NCBI GenBank assembly: GCA_947178505.1
Contig: CAMWYR010000001.1
Coordinates: forward strand, 1-64,000
Direction of reading: 5' to 3'
Length of the DNA stretch: 64,000 nucleotides
Origin: an uncultured Muribaculaceae bacterium
Lineage (GTDB): Bacteria; Bacteroidota; Bacteroidia; Bacteroidales; Muribaculaceae
This document shows, one piece after another, positions 25,968 through 32,556 of this stretch. A model generated the notes under the pieces. It did not search any database and was not told the DNA's origin. It worked only from the letters and a program-made list of their open reading frames with translations. How positions within the stretch are numbered: position 1 is the first letter of the stretch; the number at the start of each line of letters is the position of its first letter. The translations under genes were made by a program, and so were the position numbers.

Positions 25968-27194
25968 TCAGAAGAAAAAGTAAGCAACCGCAATAGCTGC
26001 AATCGCTCCCGAAATATCAGCCAGGAGAGCATATCCGGCGGCATATCGTGTGCGCGAAACGCCGACCGAGCCGAAGTAGACGGCCAGAATGTAGAATGTT
26101 GTGTCGGTCGAGCCTCGCACCGCCGCCGCAAGCTTACTGACAAATGCGTTGGGGCCGTTGGCCTTCATCACATCAAGCATCATCGCGCAACTTCCGCTGC
26201 CGCTGAGGGGCTTCATGAGCATGGTGGGGAGCGCACCGACCCACTGCGTATCGAACCCGCAGAAGGCAACACCCTTCTCCACCCAGACCGTGAACACATC
26301 AAGCGCCCCGGATGCACGGAACATACCTATGGCCACAAGGATGGCCACAAGATAGGGAATGATCATCACCGCAGTCTTGAATCCATCTTTTGCCCCTTCA
26401 ATGAACACGTCGTATACGCGCAGTTTGCGACGGATCCCGGCGATGAGGAACGCGATGATGACGAGAAAGAGAATGACGTTGGCCCCGAACGTGCTGTAGA
26501 TCTGCACCTTATCGGCCGGCATCCGGGAGAACACCCACGTGACGCCCGCTACAAAGGCCGCGATACCCGCAAGCCATGTGATGAGCACGGCATCCATGCG
26601 TATACGCTGGCGGATGCAGAGAGCAGTGAGGCCTACGAGCGTGGCCACAGCCGTGGCTATAAGGATCGGAATGAACACATCGGTAGGATTGGCCGCACCA
26701 CCTTGCGCACGATACATCATGATGCTTATGGGAAGCAGGCAAAGCCCCGAACTGTTAAGCACAAGAAACATAATCATGGCATCCGTGGCCGTATCCTTCT
26801 TCTCATTCAGACTCTGCATCTCCTGCATGGCGCGGAGCCCCATCGGAGTGGCGGCGTTGTCGAGACCAAGCATATTGGCCGAGATGTTCATGAATATGGC
26901 GCCCATCGCCGGATGTCCTTTTGGAATGCCAGGAAACAGACGGGAGAAAAACGGACTGATGAGACGGCCGAAGCATTCGATCACGCCTCCCCTCTCACCG
27001 ATTTTCATTATTCCCATCCAGAGAGTGAGCACTCCGGTGAGCCCGAGCGATATTTCAAAAGCGAAGGCCGCCTGATCGAACGAGGCATTCATCACGTCGC
27101 TCCACACCTGAAGGTCGCCGGCAAATATAGTGCGGCCGAGCGCCATGAGGAACGCGATCGCGAAGAAAGCGATCCAGATCCAGTTGAGCACCAT
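25968..27194 (-). CDS. Nucleoside-recognition (Gate) membrane protein, fused SpmA/SpmB type
   Basis: A 408-residue polytopic membrane protein with two Gate (nucleoside recognition) domains. The first half resembles SpmA (NMLGLDNAATPMGLRAMQEM) and the second SpmB (MLMKPLSGSGSCAMMLDVM, GSTDTTFYILAVYFGSVGV). Bacillus has these as two spore-maturation proteins; Bacteroidota, which do not sporulate, carry the fused form. The transported molecule is not known. It lies 6 bases after trpS and 15 bases before sdaA, suggesting one transcript. A role in moving a small metabolite is all that can be inferred. Confidence 0.85.
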   Translation of the reverse strand: MVLNWIWIAFFAIAFLMALGRTIFAGDLQVWSDVMNASFDQAAFAFEISLGLTGVLTLWMGIMKIGERGGVIECFGRLISPFFSRLFPGIPKGHPAMGAIFMNISANMLGLDNAATPMGLRAMQEMQSLNEKKDTATDAMIMFLVLNSSGLCLLPISIMMYRAQGGAANPTDVFIPILIATAVATLVGLTALCIRQRIRMDAVLITWLAGIAAFVAGVTWVFSRMPADKVQIYSTFGANVILFLVIIAFLIAGIRRKLRVYDVFIEGAKDGFKTAVMIIPYLVAILVAIGMFRASGALDVFTVWVEKGVAFCGFDTQWVGALPTMLMKPLSGSGSCAMMLDVMKANGPNAFVSKLAAAVRGSTDTTFYILAVYFGSVGVSRTRYAAGYALLADISGAIAAIAVAYFFF

Positions 27195-27200
27195 CGGGCG

Positions 27201-28319
27201 TCAGATCTTGCGGATACCCATTATCTGGCGTACGTCGCGGAGGGTTTCCGCAGCGACCTCACGCGCACGCTCTGCTCCCTGACGCACGACGCGCGAAAGA
27301 TATTCCTCGTTGCTGCGGATATCAAGGATGCGCTCCCGGATCGGCAGGGTCACCTTGAGGATATCCTCGGCCAGCTGCTTCTTGAGGTCGCCGTAGCGGA
27401 TTGAGCAGTCGGCATAGGCATTCTTGAAATGCTCGAGCGTGTCGGGGGTCGACACGAGCTCCATGAGCGTAAAGAGGTTGCGTATCGGTTCTGACACTTC
27501 CTGATTCGGCTCCTTCGGGCCTTCGTCGGTCACTGCACGCATCACCTTCTTTCGGAGAGTCTTCTCATCGTCAATGAGATAAATGCAGTTGCCCTCGCTC
27601 TTGCCCATCTTGCCGGAGCCGTCGAGACCGGGCACCTTGATGCTGTGGTCGCCGAAGTTAAAGTTTACGGGTTCACCGAAATAGGGTGTCTTGTAGAATG
27701 AGTTGAAGCGGCGTGCGAAACGGCGCGTGAGCTCGAGATGCTGCTCCTGATCCTTACCTACGGGCACGAAGTCGGCATGATGGATGAGAATATCGACAGC
27801 CATCAGCGTGGGATATGTAAGGAGACCTGCATTTACTCGCTGGTTGGTCTGGTTACCGATGATCTGCTTCTCAATGCCGTCATCATCGCTGTCGGACTCG
27901 GGGGCTGAGATGCCGAGTGCCTTGCGGGCCTTATCCTTGAAGGAGGCGGTGCGCATAAGTTCGCCGATGCCGACGTGCATGTTCATGAGCAGATACATTT
28001 CCGAAATCTCGGGCACATCGCTCTGCACATAGATAGTGTTTTTCTCAGGATCGAGACCTGCGGCGAGATATTCGGCGAGAATGTCTTTAACATTCTCGTG
28101 AAGCATCTTGGGGTCGGGATGAGTGGTGAGGGCGTGGAGATCCGCCACGAAATAGCGGCAGTCGTAGTCGTCCTGCATGCGAACGAACTTATTGAGTGCG
28201 CCATAGTAGTTTCCGAGATGCAGGTTGCCGGTGGCACGGATTCCGCTCAATACTATTTTCTTACCGTCTTTACCCTTACCAGTCTGTTCGGGAGCCGGTG
28301 TATTATTGTTATCGCTCAT
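27201..28319 (-). CDS. trpS: Tryptophanyl-tRNA synthetase
   Basis: A 372-residue class I aminoacyl-tRNA synthetase that charges tRNA-Trp. The HIGH-like motif is NLHLGNYYGAL near residue 33 and the KMSKS loop is KMGKSEGN. The first 20 residues (MSDNNNTPAPEQTGKGKDGK) are a hydrophilic extension not needed for the fold; no better internal start is present before the catalytic core (VLSGIRATGN). The protein is a little longer than the usual 330-350 residues, with an acidic insert (SDSDDDGIEKQ). A clear promoter lies at 28367-28397 and the gene leads the trpS - SpmA/B - sdaA run. Confidence 0.95.
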   Translation of the reverse strand: MSDNNNTPAPEQTGKGKDGKKIVLSGIRATGNLHLGNYYGALNKFVRMQDDYDCRYFVADLHALTTHPDPKMLHENVKDILAEYLAAGLDPEKNTIYVQSDVPEISEMYLLMNMHVGIGELMRTASFKDKARKALGISAPESDSDDDGIEKQIIGNQTNQRVNAGLLTYPTLMAVDILIHHADFVPVGKDQEQHLELTRRFARRFNSFYKTPYFGEPVNFNFGDHSIKVPGLDGSGKMGKSEGNCIYLIDDEKTLRKKVMRAVTDEGPKEPNQEVSEPIRNLFTLMELVSTPDTLEHFKNAYADCSIRYGDLKKQLAEDILKVTLPIRERILDIRSNEEYLSRVVRQGAERAREVAAETLRDVRQIMGIRKI

Positions 28320-28366
28320 GAATAGGTCAATATTATGACGGTCGGAGCCGTCGGGTTATCAAACCG

Positions 28367-28397
28367 CAAATTTAGCAATTTTTTCCATTCTCTCCAA
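28367..28397 (-). promoter_or_regulatory. Bacteroidota-type promoter for trpS operon
   Basis: On the minus strand TTG (28395-28397), 20 bases, then TAAATTTG (28367-28374) matches the consensus. It overlaps the 3' end of the upstream transporter gene, so the trpS operon can be transcribed separately. Confidence 0.65.
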
Positions 28398-29370
28398 TAG
28401 CAGGCGAATCGTTTTGGTGCGATTCGAGTTGCTGATGATGCTTGTGAAGCTGCCAGGAGTTGAATACGTTGTGCCAGATACTGTAGAAGCCGCCGACGAG
28501 GGCAGTTACGGGAGTGAAGAATGTATATCCGAGCCATATTGCGAACACAGTGTTCTTCTGCCCCATCGACTGACCGGCAGTGATATGGTCGCCGTACCGG
28601 TGTCCGACCCATCGGCCGAGGGCGAACTGAGCCATGCAGCAGATAAAGGAGATGCCTATGAGCCAGAGCTGGGTTGATACGGCGACGGTGGAATGCCAGA
28701 TGCTTCTGGTGGTCACGGCGATTGCCAGAGAGAGGGAGAATGCCCAGATGTAGAAAGACAGGTCGGGATAGCGGTCGAAATAGCTGACCATGCGTGGCAG
28801 CCAGCGACGGGAGGCCATTGCGCATGCCAGCGGCAAGAGCAGCAACGGGAACACCTTTACGAGAATGCGCCAGGCAGCCTGCCACACGTTAAGATCCGGA
28901 TTTGGATGCACGAAGGGCATAAGAGCCGGAATGAGCAGAGCAGCTACGAGATTGATCAGGATCGTGTAACTCGTGATGTCGCTTACATTGCCTCCAAGCT
29001 TCCGGGTGACGACGGCGCCTGCAGTTGCGGTGGGGCATATCATGCAGAGCATGGCTCCTTCAAGCACGATACGCATAGGGCTATGGGGCATGGCGATGAG
29101 CAGACAGCCTATGCCGATAAAAAAACCGGTCTGCAACAGCAGGATCCAGAGATGCCAGCTTCGCAGGCGCAGATCGCGGGGATTGACGCGGCAGAACGAC
29201 AGATAGAGCATCGTGAAAATGAGGACCGGCTGGATAATGCCGATACCCTCAGTCACGATGCCATGGAGCGCAGCCGGAACGGGCAGACTGATGTAGACAA
29301 AATAACCGAGCACGCCAAGCAGAATGGCGAAAATCAGCGCCCATTCCTTCAGAAAACCGATGAGTTTCAT
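28372..29370 (-). CDS. Bile acid:sodium symporter (BASS) family transporter
   Basis: A 332-residue membrane protein with about nine to ten hydrophobic helices of the BASS/ACR3-like superfamily; landmarks are PVLIFTMLYLSFCRVNP, MICPTATAGAVVTRKLGG and AGQSMGQKNTVFAIWLGYTF, the last matching the helix-break region that binds sodium. The open frame reaches 29835, but the first 155 codons lie antisense to another gene and lack coding character. The ATG at 29370 (MKLIGFLKEW) is the natural start. The family moves organic anions with sodium; bile acids are only one possible substrate. It follows the arginine-rich protein gene by 49 bases. Confidence 0.85.
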   Translation of the reverse strand: MKLIGFLKEWALIFAILLGVLGYFVYISLPVPAALHGIVTEGIGIIQPVLIFTMLYLSFCRVNPRDLRLRSWHLWILLLQTGFFIGIGCLLIAMPHSPMRIVLEGAMLCMICPTATAGAVVTRKLGGNVSDITSYTILINLVAALLIPALMPFVHPNPDLNVWQAAWRILVKVFPLLLLPLACAMASRRWLPRMVSYFDRYPDLSFYIWAFSLSLAIAVTTRSIWHSTVAVSTQLWLIGISFICCMAQFALGRWVGHRYGDHITAGQSMGQKNTVFAIWLGYTFFTPVTALVGGFYSIWHNVFNSWQLHKHHQQLESHQNDSPAIGENGKNC

Positions 29371-29419
29371 TAGGGGATAGTGGGTGAAAGGAGCGGAGAG
29401 AGCAACGTCAGAGAGGGGT

Positions 29420-29986
29420 TCAGCGAAGTTTATATGCGGCCTGACGACGATAATCGTCTGCACGGCGCTGTGCATCGTGAGCCTTCGCAGCATAGCGTTG
29501 ATGCTGGGCGTATTCCTTATCTGCACGACGGGAATAGCGGTCGGCCATACGGTAATCGCGGCGGTCGGCTGCGCGGCGTGCGTCACGGCGGTACATTTCG
29601 GCGGCGCGCAGGCATTCCGTAGACTGATGGCGGTAGCGATCAGCCTGACGCTGATAGTCATCGGCCTTACGCAGTAATTTCTCTGCCTGACGGCGGTTGC
29701 GTTCGTGAGCTTTATCGTTGAAATTATGCGACGTGCCCCCGGGACGTGGGGCGCTCGTGCCGCCGGGACGGTAAGAATTACCTGGATGATGCTTATTCTC
29801 TCCCGGTCGCGACGGCTTATTCTCCTGACGTCCATTGGTCGAGGCCGACCGATGAGAAGTGGTAGTCACTGTGGAAGTCTTCGTCTTTGCGGCAGCCTCA
29901 AATGGGGCGACCGCACAGGCGACGGTGGATGTGAGCAGGACCGATATCGCGCCCTTTCGCAGTAATGTGAGGAGTGTGCTATTCAT
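29420..29986 (-). CDS. Arginine-rich secreted protein of unknown function (188 aa)
   Basis: I do not recognise a family. An N-terminal hydrophobic signal (ISVLLTSTVACAVAPFEAAA) suggests export, possibly as a lipoprotein if the cysteine at residue 24 is used. Residues about 35-90 are low-complexity with Gly/Pro/Arg/Asn. The rest is a long charged helix with repeating units such as RRQAEKLLRKADDYQRQADR and RRADKEYAQHQRY, very rich in Arg, Ala, Asp and Tyr. This looks like a coiled coil or a nucleic-acid or polyanion binder in the envelope. The antisense frames here are open too, a by-product of the composition. A perfect 12-bp palindrome (cccgatatcggg, 30050-30061) lies 64 bases upstream. Confidence 0.7.
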   Translation of the reverse strand: MNSTLLTLLRKGAISVLLTSTVACAVAPFEAAAKTKTSTVTTTSHRSASTNGRQENKPSRPGENKHHPGNSYRPGGTSAPRPGGTSHNFNDKAHERNRRQAEKLLRKADDYQRQADRYRHQSTECLRAAEMYRRDARRAADRRDYRMADRYSRRADKEYAQHQRYAAKAHDAQRRADDYRRQAAYKLR

Positions 29987-30109
29987 GTGTGTTCAGTTTT
30001 TCTTCGGAAATCGGAAACCCGAAATCCCGTGAATCTTTATATATATGAACCCGATATCGGGGAAAAGTTTAGATAAGTCCGTAAAAAAATAAATTTAGGG
30101 TCAGAAATC

Positions 30110-30448
30110 TCACTTAATTCGCCGTGGCAACTCGCTGATAATGTGGCGCACGGCAGCAATCGGATGAGTGAACATCATGCGGGGGCCTGCATAGCGCATC
30201 ACACTTCTCATCTTCTCACGCTCGGCGGGGCGGTAGCAATGAATCTTGCATTGACGGCAGCTTGGCTTCGCCTCACCGTGCGGACAACAGTCAAGACGCG
30301 TCAGCGCATACTCGAGAAGACGCGCACAGTCACCGCAAAGCTTATCTCCACGATACGCAGAGGCCTTCTCCCGATGATTCGCGCTGCAGTACATGCCGAT
30401 CATCAGTCGGATTGTAGATTTCTGATTAGCGATACGTCCCATCCTCAA
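30110..30448 (-). CDS. YgbA_NO (nitrous oxide-stimulated promoter) family protein
   Basis: A 112-residue cysteine-rich protein of the YgbA family. The conserved cysteines appear as MYCSANH, LCGDCARLLEYA, LDCCPHGE and PSCRQCKIHCY, followed by MRYAGPRMM. E. coli ygbA belongs to the NO-responsive NsrR regulon; its biochemistry is poorly known, and the cysteines could bind iron or a cluster. The start overlaps the stop of the upstream macro-like gene by 4 bases (ATGA), so the two are translationally coupled. An NO or metal-stress role is inferred from the family. Confidence 0.82.
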   Translation of the reverse strand: MRMGRIANQKSTIRLMIGMYCSANHREKASAYRGDKLCGDCARLLEYALTRLDCCPHGEAKPSCRQCKIHCYRPAEREKMRSVMRYAGPRMMFTHPIAAVRHIISELPRRIK

Positions 30449-30957
30449 TTCCGGCTTTTATCTTCAGCGGCCTCTGCATCGCCAGCGGCTGCGATCTTCT
30501 CGCGCTCGAGCCGTCGGCGCACGATTATCCGGGCGAATTCCTCGGGAAGACGCACATTATATAAATCGTAGGCAGCATCAAAGAGGGGCGCGATCTGCTC
30601 GGGAGTAAATCCTGCGATGCCACAGCCTATGGGGGTGATAAGGAACGTGGTCTGATCCCATTCGGTAGCGAGCCTGATGAATTCATCGACGTACGGACGA
30701 ATATCATCAGGCCCTCCGTGCATCGTGGGAATGGCGTACGACCGACCCTGCATACCGACCCCGTTGCCCCATTCGGCTCCGAAGTGATTGAGTGCGAACC
30801 GAGCTGCACCGCCGGCGTGATGACCGGCAAGATTACTTCCGAACACAAACACTTCATCCTCTCCAAGACTGTCGATGTGCCGGGGTGTGAATTTGCGGCC
30901 ACCAAGTGCCCGCGTGATTTCCTCGTCGCTGACGAGAGGCTGATTTTTCGAAGACAT
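30445..30957 (-). CDS. Macro-domain-like protein (A1S_2505-type)
   Basis: A 170-residue soluble protein. Its core has EVFVFGSNLAGHHAGGAARFAL, quoted in part as VFVFGSNLAGHHAGGAARFA, then YAIPTMHG and FLITPIGCGIAGF, resembling the phosphate-binding loops of small macro-like proteins found in bacteria and phages (A1S_2505-type). Such proteins may bind ADP-ribose or related nucleotides; activity is not established. The last 25 residues are charged and Ala-rich. The next gene, of the YgbA_NO family, starts within its stop codon. The family name is from memory of the pattern and should be treated as likely, not certain. Confidence 0.7.
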   Translation of the reverse strand: MSSKNQPLVSDEEITRALGGRKFTPRHIDSLGEDEVFVFGSNLAGHHAGGAARFALNHFGAEWGNGVGMQGRSYAIPTMHGGPDDIRPYVDEFIRLATEWDQTTFLITPIGCGIAGFTPEQIAPLFDAAYDLYNVRLPEEFARIIVRRRLEREKIAAAGDAEAAEDKSRN

Positions 30958-31060
30958 AGCTATAATTATTAACCCGAAGCCGTTCGTTACGGCTTTACTG
31001 AATTATACTCCTAATTAATCTGAAGACAACAAATTCTGTCCAATCGCACGATGGCACAGT

Positions 31061-32305
31061 CTAAGCGATATCAAAACCGATATCCCGAATCAGTGCCTCG
31101 GCGGAAGCGCGGTCGTGCTCACCGGCAACGGAGGCTGTACCCGCACTGAGGTTGACCGTCACGGAATCCACACCGGGGAGTTTTGAAAGATTTCTCTCCA
31201 CCGATGCCTGGCAGTGGGGACACGTCATGCCTTTGATGCGGTATGTTGTGACGCAGGCCGACGAATCCTCCGGGAGCTTCTGCTCCTTTTCAGGGATGAA
31301 AGCAAGCACAAGAAGAAGCAGAAGTATGCCGGAGCAGATAGTGGAAAAAAGAGGAAGCTCGTGATGACAGGCATGTCCCAAGGCAGTTCCCGGGAGCAAG
31401 AACAGCGAACGGGGCAGCAGATAATCAATGGCGATGCCGAAGAGCATGGCGCCAATTGAAATGGCTGTCACATAGAGCGCGGCGGCCCGACGCCCCATTG
31501 TGCGAGAAATTACCGTGACAGATGCAAAGTTGGCGGCAGGTCCGGCCATCAGAAGGACAAGCGCCGCACCGGGCGACAGGCCTTTTAGCATCAGTGACAT
31601 TGCAATCGGAATCGAACCGGTGGCGCACACATACATCGGCACGGAAATAACGAGCATTGCGAGCATCGCGAGCAACGGATGATCACCGAGGGCCACAAGA
31701 AAATCTTCTGGCACAAACATTGCGATCAGCGCTGCAATCACAAGTCCGAGCATCAGCCATTTGCCGATGCTGCGCAGAAGGGTGTGGAAGCCATAGACAA
31801 GCGTATCCCTCACCTTGCCGCCAAATGTTGCAGGGCGCTCATCCGGGATTTCTCCCTCGACAACCGCGACTGTATCAGGAGTATCTGCGGAGCCTTCAGC
31901 TTCCTTTTTCTCAGCTTTACCCATGAGCCAGCCTCCGCCGAGGGCTGTTACGAGCGCCGCCACGGGACGAATAACAGCGAAGGCCGGACCGAGTAGAGAA
32001 TATGTGGCCGAGATACTGTCGACTCCGGTCTGCGGAGTGGCTATGAGGAAGGAGGTGGTGGAGGCTTTCGATGCTCCGGAACGACGCATGGCGACAGCCG
32101 TAGGAAGCACCCCGCAGGAACATAACGGCAGTGGAACTCCGATCATGGCAGCCTTGAACACGGAAGAGAAACCGCGCCCTGACAGATGGCGGTTCATAAG
32201 CTTCGCCGGCACAAAGGCATGCAGGATGCCGGCTATGAGAAGCCCTAACAGTATGTAGGGCGACATCTCATTGAGTATATTGAGAAGGGTGTATATCAGT
32301 GTCAC
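31061..32305 (-). CDS. SO_0444-type Cu/Zn efflux permease with C-terminal HMA domain
   Basis: A 414-residue protein. The first 345 residues form two blocks of membrane helices of the DUF318/permease family (PLPLCSCGVLPTAVAMRRSG and MYVCATGSIPIAMSLMLKG), including the conserved CSCG and CATG motifs. The last 65 residues are a heavy-metal-associated domain with MTCPHCQAS (cysteines 362 and 365). The arrangement is that of SO_0444-family transporters, implicated in copper and zinc efflux. A consensus promoter is at 32392-32423, and the leader holds a 13-bp palindrome (ggcctgacaggcc, 32369-32381) that might be an operator. Metal specificity cannot be read from sequence. Confidence 0.88.
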   Translation of the reverse strand: MTLIYTLLNILNEMSPYILLGLLIAGILHAFVPAKLMNRHLSGRGFSSVFKAAMIGVPLPLCSCGVLPTAVAMRRSGASKASTTSFLIATPQTGVDSISATYSLLGPAFAVIRPVAALVTALGGGWLMGKAEKKEAEGSADTPDTVAVVEGEIPDERPATFGGKVRDTLVYGFHTLLRSIGKWLMLGLVIAALIAMFVPEDFLVALGDHPLLAMLAMLVISVPMYVCATGSIPIAMSLMLKGLSPGAALVLLMAGPAANFASVTVISRTMGRRAAALYVTAISIGAMLFGIAIDYLLPRSLFLLPGTALGHACHHELPLFSTICSGILLLLLVLAFIPEKEQKLPEDSSACVTTYRIKGMTCPHCQASVERNLSKLPGVDSVTVNLSAGTASVAGEHDRASAEALIRDIGFDIA

Positions 32306-32391
32306 GAAATATGTTGATTAGCCAAGACTTTTCTCCCGAAGTCTTTGGCAAAATGATTAATTTAAAGCGGCCTGACAGGCCTTTATTCCTA

Positions 32392-32423
32392 CAAATATAA
32401 TACGTTTGGGCGCCAATTCCAAA
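32392..32423 (-). promoter_or_regulatory. Bacteroidota-type promoter for metal efflux permease
   Basis: On the minus strand TTTG (32420-32423), 20 bases, then TATATTTG (32392-32399), a full match to the consensus. The start of transcription would be near 32385, about 80 bases before the ATG, with a GC palindrome (32369-32381) in the leader. Confidence 0.72.
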
Positions 32424-32428
32424 TTTTG

Positions 32429-32526
32429 GGCTCCATCCGCTAAAAATCCGCCGCTCTGGCATTAAGAAATTTTAGTGGATGGAGCCTTAGTGGATGGAGC
32501 CTTAGTGGATGAAGCCTAATTGGATG
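32429..32526. repeat. Dispersed hairpin repeat, copy B, with 15-bp tandem expansion
   Basis: Positions 32429-32485 closely match the repeat at 3439-3496 (left arm ggctccatccgctaaaa, core ccgccgctctgg, right arm ttttagtggatggagcc). The right arm is then repeated in tandem with a 15-base period: 32471-32485, 32486-32500, 32501-32515 and a partial, diverged unit at 32516-32526 (unit cttagtggatggagc). It sits between the Ca-ATPase stop (32557) and the promoter of the metal permease, both on the minus strand, where it may also end transcription. Confidence 0.75.
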
Positions 32527-32556
32527 TCGCTATTACCGGTGTAAGACGGGAAATCC

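Noticed and set aside
28693-29373. A 226-codon plus-strand frame opposite the transporter
   Set aside because: Charged, repetitive translation without domain features; it is antisense to a membrane protein gene.
29371-29835. N-terminal extension of the BASS-family transporter frame by 155 codons
   Set aside because: The extension overlaps the arginine-rich gene in another frame on the same strand and lacks a membrane or domain pattern; the ATG at 29370 gives a normal transporter.
32471-32526. Short repeats that might be a CRISPR or attachment site
   Set aside because: The 15-base units abut with no spacers and match one arm of the dispersed hairpin; no integrase is nearby.
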